The notes: generated by a model from the letters alone, not told the origin. 16,806 nt of DNA from RGIG5579 sp045655865 (GCA_045655865.1 JAZOQB010000006.1:1-16806); one strand, 5' to 3'. Counted from the stretch's first letter, positions 5,450 to 13,209 are shown. Translations and numbers: made by a program.

Positions 5450-6628
5450 TTAGAATTCCAATTCGTACAGAGTGCCGACCTCGGGGCAGATCAGATCATA
5501 CCCGTTCTCGGTAACAGCAATACCCTTTTCCCATCTTACACCGAAGGTGTCGGAAGACAGGTAGGTGTCGATCTGGAAGGTCATGTTGGGCTGCAGGAGG
5601 TAATCGGAGCTGGTCTCCACCCAGGGAGCCTCCACCTCGATCATACCGGTGCCGTGAAGAGGTCCGTAGACAAAGTTCTTCTCATAACCGTGCTCCACGA
5701 AATAATCGTAGAAGCCCTGAGCGATCTGTGCGGCGGGAACGCCGGCGCGGATCTGATTCTGGCTCCAGCGGTGAGCCTCCAGACAGAAGAGAACGTCCTC
5801 TCTTCTCTTTCCTTCCAGCTTACCCAAAATAATGGGGTAACCGATGGCAGCGGAGTATCCGTCGATCTTGGCGGAAAGGTTCAGCTGAACGATGTCTCCC
5901 TTTTCAAACTTACGGTAGCTGGAACGGGAAATGGCGTGACGGGTAGAAGCTTCGGAGAACACGTACATGGGAAGTCCTTCGTACTCTGCACCGTTTTCGT
6001 AGATCACTCTCTGAGCTACGCCTACCATCTGAAGCTCGGTCATGCCCGGACGGATCTCACGGATGACCTGCTGAGTAGCCAGTTCCGCAATGCGGTAGCC
6101 CTCTCTCAGGCACTCGATCTCATTTTTGGTCTTAATGGAGCGCAAAGCTACCATGATATGGTCGGCACGAACGATCTCGGCCTGGGGGAAAGCGGAGCGA
6201 ATACCGTCCATGATGATCACAGAAGTATCCAGGTAGCTGGCCACACCGATGCGCAGCTTGTCTCCGGTCACACCAATGGCGCGGAACACGTCACGGTAGG
6301 TATCGGGAACCAACTCGGGATACTGGGGATCTGCGCTCTCGCGGTACTCTTTCAAAATGAAGATCTTCTCGATCTTGGAACGGTCAGCCGCAAAGTGACG
6401 GCTCTCCGGACCTGCCATCAAAGCCGCGTCGCCGCTGGCCGAAATGGCTACGCCGCATCTCTCAAACAGGGGCCAAAAGCCGGAGAAGTAGCGGGCGTTG
6501 GCGTAATCCGCCTCGTTGGAGTTAACGATCAAAACGTCCAGACCTTCCTTTTGGATGAGCTTTGCCGCTCTCTGGATTCTTTCCTTGTATTCGGAAACGG
6601 GGATACAAATTTTTCCATGCTCTGCCAT
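5450..6628 (-). CDS. M24 'pita-bread' protein (creatinase/Xaa-Pro peptidase family) with degenerate metal site
   Basis: The protein has 392 residues. The N-terminal creatinase-like domain (about 12-155) is followed by the M24 catalytic fold (about 162-385). M24 peptidases hold two metals with D, D, H, E, E. Here the first Asp is N250 (VQLNLSAK), the second is A261 (DGYSAAIGYP), and the first Glu is D354 (MTFQIDTYL). H325 (PLHGTG) and E367 (VRWEKG) remain. V332 replaces the second conserved His, while H231 (TRHAIS) is kept. Loss of metal ligands is what separates creatinase, which needs no metal, from metallopeptidases, so a peptidase label would be risky. AAGGAG precedes the ATG. It lies upstream of the creatininase-family gene and downstream of the glycoside hydrolase gene. 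Substrate unknown. Confidence 0.85.
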   Translation of the reverse strand: MAEHGKICIPVSEYKERIQRAAKLIQKEGLDVLIVNSNEADYANARYFSGFWPLFERCGVAISASGDAALMAGPESRHFAADRSKIEKIFILKEYRESADPQYPELVPDTYRDVFRAIGVTGDKLRIGVASYLDTSVIIMDGIRSAFPQAEIVRADHIMVALRSIKTKNEIECLREGYRIAELATQQVIREIRPGMTELQMVGVAQRVIYENGAEYEGLPMYVFSEASTRHAISRSSYRKFEKGDIVQLNLSAKIDGYSAAIGYPIILGKLEGKRREDVLFCLEAHRWSQNQIRAGVPAAQIAQGFYDYFVEHGYEKNFVYGPLHGTGMIEVEAPWVETSSDYLLQPNMTFQIDTYLSSDTFGVRWEKGIAVTENGYDLICPEVGTLYELEF

Positions 6629-6679
6629 AACATTATCTCCTTTTTTATGTTTTATTTTTTTGTTTTTTATTTCAATATG

Positions 6680-8626
6680 TCAGCGAAGCAAAAACATATC
6701 GTAGCCGGTAATCTTAGGAAGGGTGATCTTGGTGTAGCCGCCCTCCACCTTGAATTCCACGGGGGTCTCCTGGGGCAGGAGGCAAACTTCCTTGTATTCG
6801 CCGCGAACCAGGATCTCGTGCCCTGCGGGCAGGGTCACGTGCTCTTCCACAATGTTCATTCTTCCTCTGGGTTCCGGGAAGGTGGTCTTCACGTGAAGGA
6901 GCTTGTAGTCGTCGGTTCCGGTGAGGGTAACACGGGAAGTAGACGGCATATCCGGAGCACAAATGAGGGGCTGGGGAAGAAGATCCTTCAAAAGGTATTC
7001 CACCAGTTTCTTGTGGAACACGCTGGCGCAGTTGTAGTAAGCGCCGAAAACGTTAAAGCAAATATAAGCCAGGTTTCCTCTCTTTACCACTGCCGCGTGA
7101 CCGGTCTTTTTCTCTTGAGGGGTGTAGTAGTAGCCGTGGAGACCGTCCCAATGATGGTTGAAATAGGGTTTGATATAGTCAGCCACCACGTCACGGTCGT
7201 CTTTTGCCTTCAGCAAAATTCCCTCTCGATACATGGAGTATTCCATCTGCGCCTCGCAGATCTTCTCCCGGGTCACATAGTAGGAGGAGTTGCTGGTATC
7301 TTTGCCATCCAGAGAGAGCATCTCTTTTAAGGCTGAGAAAGCAAAATCCGTCTTTTCCGCATTCAAGCCGCTCTCGCCGCTAAAGAGGACCTTGCCGCCA
7401 GCATCGATGTAGCGCTGCAATTTTTCCTGCAGTTTTTCGGTGATACAGATGGCGTCGGGCAATATGAGAAGGCGGAAACGATCCAGATCCATGTTCTCGT
7501 TGACAATGTCAAAGCTCTGCTTCAATTCCAGAAGCATACGGACGATGCCCTTCTCATGCTCTTCCAGACGGCCGGCAATGTTGTGAATCACACCGATATC
7601 AGACTGGAAGACGGCGTTATCCGTGTATTTTTCGTACTGCATCATTCGACCGTAGATCTCTTCTACCATGTCATACAGGCCCATTTCCAGATTTCTGGCC
7701 GGATGCAGGTGATCGCCCACGGAGAACTGTACCCCGGCGCACATGGCGTCGTAAATATCGTGTTCCAGAGAAGCCCGGGCTTTCAGTCCGCCGAAATCTC
7801 CCCAGCAAGACTGGAATCTTCCCGTCATGTACAGAACGTCTTTTTGAAGGTTTCTCACGTATGAAGCATTTGCCCAAAAAGTGTCATAACCCCACAGGCC
7901 GCTGCTGGGAAGGCATTCCACTTCCATGTGATACTGCAGATCTTTGATCTTTTCCTTATCCATGGAGGTGTTCAGGATCAAAAGCTTATCCTTCGGAACC
8001 ACTTGGCGGACACGGCGACTGAAATTGAGCATCACCTCTTCCGAGAAGGCCTTCACGGCATCCACGTCATCCAGATCGATTCCCCGCGCCAGCATATCCT
8101 CGGTGCATCGGTTGCACCAGCAGGGGCGCACGTTCATACAGTCGCAGAAAATGCCGTCCACGTCGTAATTCTCGCAGATCTCCCGGATCACGTTCAGAGT
8201 GTGTTCCCCGTAACCGGTGTTGTAACAGTTGGTGCGGAAGAAATTCTTGTTCACCCGATCTCCGTGAAGCACCTCACCGTCCCGGGTAATCTGACACCAG
8301 TCTGCGTGACGGCGAGCCATCTCGTGATTGAGCCCCACGTTCAGATACGCTGCCACCTGAATGTCACGCTTGTGACACTCTCTGAGAACGTCTCCAAACA
8401 GGTCCCCTTTCATGGTAGGATAAGGAACGCCTACCTTCGTGGGGTAATATGCGAAACCAATGTTGCACTGGGCAAAAAAGTTGATCATGGTCACGTGGGA
8501 CTTTTTCAACTTTTCCGCGAATGCTGCCGCATCAAAATCCCGACAAAAGTCATAGATGCCGGGCATGGTATGGAAGTCAAAATGAACCGCTCTTTTTAAA
8601 TAGCGCTTTTCTTTGCTCTGTTCCAT
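6680..8626 (-). CDS. GHL6-type glycoside hydrolase with beta-galactosidase trimerisation-like domain
   Basis: The protein has 648 residues. The N-terminal TIM-barrel part (about 12-330) matches the hypothetical glycosyl hydrolase 6 type: HFDFHTMPGIYDF, then INFFAQCNIGFAYYPTKVG and DVLRECHKRDIQVAAYLNVG. Candidate catalytic acids are D162 (in a C-D-C motif), E235 and E237 (HMEVECLP-SSGLWGYD). A cysteine cluster at 161, 163, 169, 171 and 174 may bind metal or be structural. A Rossmann-like trimerisation domain follows (about 340-435; RLLILPDAICITEKLQ, YIDAGGKVLFSGESG), then beta-rich C-terminal domains. No signal peptide is seen, so it is probably cytoplasmic and acts on imported oligosaccharides. 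AAGGAG lies 6 nt before the ATG. It starts 18 bp after the ASRT gene stop. Linkage to rhamnulokinase makes a rhamnoside or other deoxysugar glycoside a reasonable guess. Confidence 0.8.
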   Translation of the reverse strand: MEQSKEKRYLKRAVHFDFHTMPGIYDFCRDFDAAAFAEKLKKSHVTMINFFAQCNIGFAYYPTKVGVPYPTMKGDLFGDVLRECHKRDIQVAAYLNVGLNHEMARRHADWCQITRDGEVLHGDRVNKNFFRTNCYNTGYGEHTLNVIREICENYDVDGIFCDCMNVRPCWCNRCTEDMLARGIDLDDVDAVKAFSEEVMLNFSRRVRQVVPKDKLLILNTSMDKEKIKDLQYHMEVECLPSSGLWGYDTFWANASYVRNLQKDVLYMTGRFQSCWGDFGGLKARASLEHDIYDAMCAGVQFSVGDHLHPARNLEMGLYDMVEEIYGRMMQYEKYTDNAVFQSDIGVIHNIAGRLEEHEKGIVRMLLELKQSFDIVNENMDLDRFRLLILPDAICITEKLQEKLQRYIDAGGKVLFSGESGLNAEKTDFAFSALKEMLSLDGKDTSNSSYYVTREKICEAQMEYSMYREGILLKAKDDRDVVADYIKPYFNHHWDGLHGYYYTPQEKKTGHAAVVKRGNLAYICFNVFGAYYNCASVFHKKLVEYLLKDLLPQPLICAPDMPSTSRVTLTGTDDYKLLHVKTTFPEPRGRMNIVEEHVTLPAGHEILVRGEYKEVCLLPQETPVEFKVEGGYTKITLPKITGYDMFLLR

Positions 8627-8644
8627 AGTAAACTCCTTGGTTTT

Positions 8645-9007
8645 TCAATCGCAGCAGTAGCCGGGCGTGGTATAAAAAGCCACTTTGCGGGGCTCCGCTC
8701 TGCCGTACTGCGCTACCACGGGAACGTCGCTCTCCAGAAGGATGGCGTACTGCTCCTCAAAGGCAGCCGTATGGGCGCCGAAGTCCTTTTCTTCGTTGGT
8801 GCGCAGGCAACGAACGCGCCGCGCGGGAACGGTGACGCAAATATCGCTGATGGGTTCCTTGTCCGTGTAAATTAAAGTAATGCGAACGTGAGCATCCTCA
8901 TCCCCGGTATTGGTGATGATGACCGACTCGTGTCCCGGGATCACGTTTTCCCCTACCGGCGGCAGTTCCGCGTCAGGGAAGATCCATACTTTTTTTCCGT
9001 AGCTCAT
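8645..9007 (-). CDS. Sensory rhodopsin transducer-like (ASRT family) small-molecule-binding protein
   Basis: The protein has 120 residues, against about 125 in Anabaena sensory rhodopsin transducer. The match is clear: GHESVIITNTGDEDAHVRIT (25-44), then IYTDKEP, TVPARRV, and SDVPVVAQYGR near the end. The family is a beta-sandwich that forms a tetramer in Anabaena. It has been proposed by comparative genomics to bind small molecules, probably sugars, in bacteria without rhodopsin. No rhodopsin gene is present here. It is the first gene of the run that continues with a glycoside hydrolase, so a sugar-linked role is likely. The ATG at 9007 is preferred over the longer frame starting at 9052 because GAAGGAG sits 5 nt upstream. 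The C-terminus ends in a Cys-Cys pair. Function inferred, family confident. Confidence 0.87.
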   Translation of the reverse strand: MSYGKKVWIFPDAELPPVGENVIPGHESVIITNTGDEDAHVRITLIYTDKEPISDICVTVPARRVRCLRTNEEKDFGAHTAAFEEQYAILLESDVPVVAQYGRAEPRKVAFYTTPGYCCD

Positions 9008-9046
9008 AGTTTCTCCTTCCTCTTGTTGAAAAAAAGTTCTTTCCTC

Positions 9047-9096
9047 TTGCATTTTATCATTATTTCTGGTAAAATTCTTGTGGAATTATCCCACAA
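9047..9096. promoter_or_regulatory. Divergent promoter region with dyad operator
   Basis: On the plus strand TTGCAT (9047-9052), a 17-base spacer and TAAAAT (9070-9075) form a promoter for the AraC-type gene. On the minus strand GATAAT (complement of 9085-9090) is a good -10 box for the six-gene run, without a clear -35 box. That would suit activator-dependent expression. The dyad TTGTGG (9078-9083) / CCACAA (9091-9096) with a 7-nt spacer covers the minus -10 and the plus start region, and is a candidate operator. Confidence 0.5.
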
Positions 9097-9134
9097 AAAT
9101 AAGACAAAAGTCACTTTTCTATCAAGGAGCGCCC

Positions 9135-10016
9135 ATGCACTATTTTTCCTACAACGAAAACAAGTCCCACGGCTCGGCCGCGTTTCCTGTGGACTATTTT
9201 TACGTGGATGAAAACCACCCCAGTTACAGTATGCCTTTTCACTGGCACAAGGAATGGGAAATCATCCGCGTCCGGCGGGGAGAAATGCAACTTTACGCCG
9301 ACGACCGGGAGTACCGTGCCGGTGCGGGAGACGTTTTTTTGTTGCGGGAAGGCACTCTTCACGGCAGCACCCCCCGGGGCTGTATCTACGAATGTTTCAA
9401 TTTCGACCCCGACCTTTTGTTTGCCAACGTTCGCTCGGTGCGGGACGATCTTCGCCCTTTTCTCCGGGGAGAGCTTTTGCCCACCCTTTACTATCCCTCC
9501 GGCTTTTCCGGAATCCATCCGGTAGTGGAGGAACTGCTCACGCCCTTCCGCACCCGTCAGCCCGAAAGTCATTGCCGCCTGATGACCTTTGGCAATCTCA
9601 GCCGGCTATTCGCTCTGATCCTGGACGACGGTTGCTATACCGAGAGCCTGGGAGTCCCCTCCAAAACCACGGCAAAAATTACTCAGCTCAAACCGGTCTT
9701 GGAATACATCGAAACTCATTTTTCCGAACCTTTGACTCTGGAGACTCTGGCCAAGATCATCGGCATGAATCCCAAATACTTCTGCCGCTTTTTCCAATCC
9801 ATCACAAAGCTGACCCCCATGAACTACGTAAACTATTACCGGGTGGAGGAGGCCTCCAATCTTCTGTGCAACACGGGTCGAACCGTCACGGAGATCGGCT
9901 TTGAATGTGGATTTAACGATACCTGTCATTTTATCAAAACGTTCAAAAAGCACAAAGGCACCACCCCCAAGCAGTACCAATTGGCCCTCTCGGAACAAAA
10001 AAACGGGACAAATTAA
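9135..10016 (+). CDS. AraC-family transcriptional regulator
   Basis: The protein has 293 residues. An N-terminal cupin-like ligand-binding domain (about 15-110) carries FHWHKEWE (H36, H38) and AGDVFLLREGTLHGS. The C-terminal AraC DNA-binding domain (about 185-285) has two helix-turn-helix units: LTLETLAKIIGMNPKYFCRF and TVTEIGFECGFNDTCHFIKT, ending in HKGTTPKQY. Such regulators usually sense a sugar and activate the adjacent operon. The ATG at 9135 is chosen over the upstream frame start at 9078, because AAGGAG (9124-9129) lies 5 nt before it. It is divergent from the six-gene run, with 127 bp between starts. It is therefore the obvious regulator of that run and perhaps of itself. Downstream (10037-10058) only an A/T-rich hairpin without a clear T-run is seen. 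Confidence 0.9.
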   Translation: MHYFSYNENKSHGSAAFPVDYFYVDENHPSYSMPFHWHKEWEIIRVRRGEMQLYADDREYRAGAGDVFLLREGTLHGSTPRGCIYECFNFDPDLLFANVRSVRDDLRPFLRGELLPTLYYPSGFSGIHPVVEELLTPFRTRQPESHCRLMTFGNLSRLFALILDDGCYTESLGVPSKTTAKITQLKPVLEYIETHFSEPLTLETLAKIIGMNPKYFCRFFQSITKLTPMNYVNYYRVEEASNLLCNTGRTVTEIGFECGFNDTCHFIKTFKKHKGTTPKQYQLALSEQKNGTN

Positions 10017-10168
10017 ATTATTTTTCCCAATATCCTTTCCTTTTTCGAAAAAAAGGAATATACTGTTACAAAGGGCAAGAAAGATACCTTGTTTCCGTTT
10101 TGTTTTTTCTCTGCCCAATGGAAAAATCCCGGTATTTTTAGCATAACGCTTTGAAAGGATACAAAAAA

Positions 10169-11014
10169 ATGAAAAATCTCGGCTACTACAACGGAACCTT
10201 CGGCGAAGCTGAGGATATGACCATTCCCATGAACGATCGGGTGTGCTATTTCGGCGACGGCGTGTACGACGCCACCTACAGCCGTAACTATAAAATCTTT
10301 GCGCTGGACGAGCACATCGACCGCCTCTACAACAGCGCTGCGCTGCTCAAGATCGAGATCGCGCAGACCAAAGAAGAAATGAAGGCCATTCTCTGTGAAA
10401 TGGTCGCCAAAATGGATACGGGAAACAATTTCGTCTACTGGCAGGTGACCCGCGGCGGTCACGGCAAGCGCAATCACATTTTCCCCACCGACGGCTCCAA
10501 AGGCAATCTCTGGATCAACATTTCCCAAAAAGACATCGTGGATGTGTATAAAAAAATCAAACTCATTACCCTGGAGGACACCCGTTTTCTCCATTGCAAC
10601 ATCAAAACCCTGAACCTGATCCCCTCGGTCATCGCATCCCAAAAGGCAAAAGACGCCGGCTGTGACGAAGCGGTCTTTCACAGAGGAGAAAGAGTTACCG
10701 AGTGTGCTCACAGCAACGTGCACATTCTTCAAAACGGCGTGTTCGTTACCGCGCCCACCGACAATCTGATCCTGCCCGGCATCGCCCGAGCTCACCTCAT
10801 CGGCGCCTGCAAGAAGCTTGGCGTTCCCGTAAAGGAAACTCCCTTTACCGTAGAGGAAATGATGGCGGCGGACGAAGTCATCGTATCCTCCTCCGGCTCT
10901 CTGGGTCTTGCCGCAGAAGAGATCGACGGCAAGAGGGTGGGCGGCAAAGCCGCTTTGCTTTTAAAAGCCATTCAGGATGAAGTCCTCCGGGAATTCATGG
11001 AAAAGACCAACTAA
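10169..11014 (+). CDS. dat: D-amino acid aminotransferase (D-alanine transaminase)
   Basis: The protein has 281 residues, a usual length. It is a class IV PLP aminotransferase interconverting D-alanine and 2-oxoglutarate with pyruvate and D-glutamate in the cytoplasm. K146 in CNIKTLNLIPSV is the PLP lysine. E178 in RVTECAHSNV is the usual cofactor-ring contact. FGDGVYD (with Y33) and the VTRGG..KRNHIFP loop, carrying substrate carboxylate-binding residues, separate it from branched-chain aminotransferases. The ATG at 10169 is chosen over an upstream TTG (10151) because GAAAGGA (10153-10159) is its binding site. A TATACT (10059-10064) could be a -10 box, but no good -35 box is seen. It is followed 90 bp later by alanine racemase, giving a two-gene route to D-Ala and D-Glu for peptidoglycan. 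Confidence 0.9.
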   Translation: MKNLGYYNGTFGEAEDMTIPMNDRVCYFGDGVYDATYSRNYKIFALDEHIDRLYNSAALLKIEIAQTKEEMKAILCEMVAKMDTGNNFVYWQVTRGGHGKRNHIFPTDGSKGNLWINISQKDIVDVYKKIKLITLEDTRFLHCNIKTLNLIPSVIASQKAKDAGCDEAVFHRGERVTECAHSNVHILQNGVFVTAPTDNLILPGIARAHLIGACKKLGVPVKETPFTVEEMMAADEVIVSSSGSLGLAAEEIDGKRVGGKAALLLKAIQDEVLREFMEKTN

Positions 11015-11104
11015 AAACGGTGCGCCGTTTGCCGCCCGAAGCGGCTTGAAACAAACACCGGGCATGGGACACAATTATTGAAAACCAAGGAGGAAAAGCG
11101 GAGC

Positions 11105-12262
11105 ATGACCTCCTCTCATCTTTCCAAAGAATATTACAGAACCTTTGCCGCCATCCATCTTGACGCCATTGACCACAATCTCTCATCTCTCCAAGCCTGC
11201 ATGAAAGACGGAGTCAAAACCATGGCGGTAGTCAAGGCCGACGCCTACGGGCACGGAAGCGAAGTGGTGGCACGTCACCTGGAGGATCGGGTGGACTATT
11301 TTGCCGTAGCGGAGCTGGAAGAAGCCATCGTTCTTCGCCACGCCGGGGTCAAGCGTCCGATTCTGATCCTTGCCTACACCGCTCCTGTTTTGTATGAAAA
11401 GCTGATCGACCACAAGGTCACCGCCACCCTCTACAATCTGGACGAAGCCCGGATCCTTTCGGAGAAGGCTGTAGAAAAAGGTGTTCGGGTCAAGGTTCAC
11501 GCAGCGGTGGATACCGGCATGGGCCGCATCGGCGTCTCCCCCGACGAAGAGGGCGCCGATCTGGTAAAGGCCATGTCCCTTCTGCCGGGGCTGGAACTGG
11601 AAGGGCTTTTTAGCCACTACGCCTGCGCCGACCGCCGGGACAAAAGCGACGCCGATGAGCAGACCCGGCTCTTTGACCGCTTTTTGGACCTTTTGGACCG
11701 TCGGGGCGTAAAAATCCCCTTAAAGCATATTTGCAACAGTGCCGGCGCCATGGACTTCGATCGGCAGTACGATATGTGTCGCTTGGGCATCGCCCTTTAC
11801 GGCCTATATCCATCCCAAGATTCCGATCAGGAAAAAGTAAAGCTTTTTCCCGCCATGGAAGTGGCAAGCCACGTGATCCATATAAAAGAAGTTCCGGCAG
11901 GCACGCAAATCGGCTACGACCACATCTACACCGCCCCCTCCCCAAGGGTGATCGCAACCGTTTCCACCGGCTACGCCGACGGCTTCAATCGCTGTCTGAC
12001 GGAGAAAGGCTCCGTTCTCATCAACGGCAAACGGGCAAAGGTGGTAGGAAAGGTGTGTATGGACCAGATCATGGTGGACGTCACGGACATCGACGGAGTC
12101 CAAATCGGCCAGCACGCGGTCATTCTGGGAGAAAACGAAGGCGAAAGGATCACCGCAGAGGAGCTGGGAGAGCTCTCCCACAGCTTTCATTACGAGGTCC
12201 TCTGCAATTTCATGCCGAGAGTCACCCGCGTCTATTACAAAAACGGCGTCCCATTGGATTAA
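11105..12262 (+). CDS. alr: Alanine racemase
   Basis: The protein has 385 residues, typical. It converts L- to D-alanine with PLP, for the cell wall. K44 in AVVKADAYGHG is the PLP lysine. Y271 in GTQIGYDHIYTA is the second catalytic base. VDTGMGRIG, CRLGIALYGLYPS, STGYADGFNR and KVCMDQIMVDVT follow in the family order. The ATG at 11105 is preferred over the TTG at 11078, because AAGGAGG (11087-11093) lies between them and precedes the ATG by 11 nt. The gap after the aminotransferase gene holds two weak hairpins (11015-11030 and 11031-11045) without T-runs, so the two genes are probably co-transcribed. A strong terminator follows. Confidence 0.95.
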   Translation: MTSSHLSKEYYRTFAAIHLDAIDHNLSSLQACMKDGVKTMAVVKADAYGHGSEVVARHLEDRVDYFAVAELEEAIVLRHAGVKRPILILAYTAPVLYEKLIDHKVTATLYNLDEARILSEKAVEKGVRVKVHAAVDTGMGRIGVSPDEEGADLVKAMSLLPGLELEGLFSHYACADRRDKSDADEQTRLFDRFLDLLDRRGVKIPLKHICNSAGAMDFDRQYDMCRLGIALYGLYPSQDSDQEKVKLFPAMEVASHVIHIKEVPAGTQIGYDHIYTAPSPRVIATVSTGYADGFNRCLTEKGSVLINGKRAKVVGKVCMDQIMVDVTDIDGVQIGQHAVILGENEGERITAEELGELSHSFHYEVLCNFMPRVTRVYYKNGVPLD

Positions 12263-12265
12263 ATC

Positions 12266-12297
12266 AAAAAAGACCGCTCTGGGAGCGGTCTTTTTTT
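12266..12297 (+). terminator. Intrinsic terminator of the dat-alr unit
   Basis: AGACCGCT (12271-12278) pairs with AGCGGTCT (12284-12291) around CTGGG, with As before and seven Ts after. The A-run may allow it to serve the convergent deacetylase gene as well. Confidence 0.88.
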
Positions 12298-12315
12298 CTG
12301 TTTTCTTTTCGATTG

Positions 12316-13140
12316 TTATCTCCTCAGGCCCCGATCCTTTCCGGGCAGATCCCGAAAGGAAATGAGCTGATCCTTTTCTATGTAGGCAAAAAGCTCCTCA
12401 AAATCCGGACCCAGCCGATCGATCAGCCGTCCGTTTTCATCAAAGCTTGGGTGGACGGTGATCTCGCAGGTCTTTCCCTCAAATCCCGTCCAGTTCACTT
12501 TACCCGTTTTTTCATCCCAGCATCTTTTTGCCAAGGCGAGAAATTCCTCTCCGGAGGTAAAATAGCAAGGCGTGAGAAAACGCTTTTGCAGGCGGTGATT
12601 GAACCATCTCTTATACATCCGGATCAAGACATTCTTTTTCCGGTACAGATTGAGACTGAGCCTTGCCGAGGTAAAGCCTTGTTCCAGAGCTTCTTTTTCC
12701 ACCGCCCGAAAAACAGACCAAAGGGTATGGGCATGGCGGTGGGAATCCAGATGAAATTCCGAAAAGCCGGCCTCTTGGTATTTTTGCATTTGGGCCCGGG
12801 CCTCCGTCCTGAGGGCCAGGACGGTTTTTTTGGGAAGGAAGAATTTGCGCCAGAGCCCCCGCCCTCCCATCACCTTTTCCGGGGTCATTTCCCCTTTTTT
12901 GGCAAAATGGGGATCCTGAGCCATCGCCTGGGTCAAGGGGGGGCCGTCAAACACGTTTAAATGAAGAGCCACCCGGTCCAAAAAGCCATTTTCCTTTGCC
13001 AGGGAAACCGCCTCCCGGAAGGCGGGAAAATTGGTCATCACGGTAGCGTTGGTGATCCAGCCTTTTTCAAAGGCCTGTACCACAGCCCGGTTTACCTGGC
13101 TGTTCCAACCAAAATCATCGGCGTTGATGATGATCTTCAT
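12316..13140 (-). CDS. YdjC/ChbG-like carbohydrate deacetylase
   Basis: The protein has 274 residues. The family removes acetyl groups from N-acetylated sugars such as chitooligosaccharides, using a divalent metal in a TIM-barrel-like fold. The diagnostic motifs are present: INADDFG at 5-11 (D8, D9), ALHLN at 58-62 (H60), and FHLDSHRHAH at 129-138 with D132, H134 and H136. A late TCEITVHPSF motif carries a further conserved His. A purine-rich AAGGAAAGGG site precedes the ATG. It starts 69 bp after the TrpB2 gene on the same strand, behind a terminator-like hairpin. No own promoter is evident, so it may depend on read-through. It is convergent with alanine racemase. The exact substrate is unknown. 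Confidence 0.87.
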   Translation of the reverse strand: MKIIINADDFGWNSQVNRAVVQAFEKGWITNATVMTNFPAFREAVSLAKENGFLDRVALHLNVFDGPPLTQAMAQDPHFAKKGEMTPEKVMGGRGLWRKFFLPKKTVLALRTEARAQMQKYQEAGFSEFHLDSHRHAHTLWSVFRAVEKEALEQGFTSARLSLNLYRKKNVLIRMYKRWFNHRLQKRFLTPCYFTSGEEFLALAKRCWDEKTGKVNWTGFEGKTCEITVHPSFDENGRLIDRLGPDFEELFAYIEKDQLISFRDLPGKDRGLRR

Positions 13141-13157
13141 TCCATTTCCCTTTCCTT

Positions 13158-13198
13158 AAAAAGGGGAAAGCACACCGAACGTCCGGCTCCTTCCCCTT
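13158..13198 (-). terminator. Terminator-like hairpin after the TrpB2 gene
   Basis: Read on the minus strand, AAGGGGAA (13198-13191) pairs with TTCCCCTT (13168-13161), followed by a T-run to 13158. The large loop contains a small CCG/CGG stem. It stands between the TrpB2 and deacetylase genes. The deacetylase ribosome binding site starts directly after it. Confidence 0.55.
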
Positions 13199-13209
13199 CC
13201 TTGTTTCTT

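Noticed and set aside
5654..7330. 558-residue open frame on the plus strand
   Set aside because: It is antisense to the M24 and GHL6 genes, which have clear family motifs and ribosome binding sites. Its translation has no recognisable domain.
9008..9052. 15-residue longer start for the ASRT protein
   Set aside because: The extension has no family similarity, covers promoter DNA and includes the GAAGGAG ribosome binding site of the ATG at 9007.
11731..12960. 409-residue plus-strand frame overlapping alr and the deacetylase gene
   Set aside because: It is out of frame with alr, antisense to the deacetylase and crosses a strong terminator. Its composition is arginine/proline-rich like a shadow frame.
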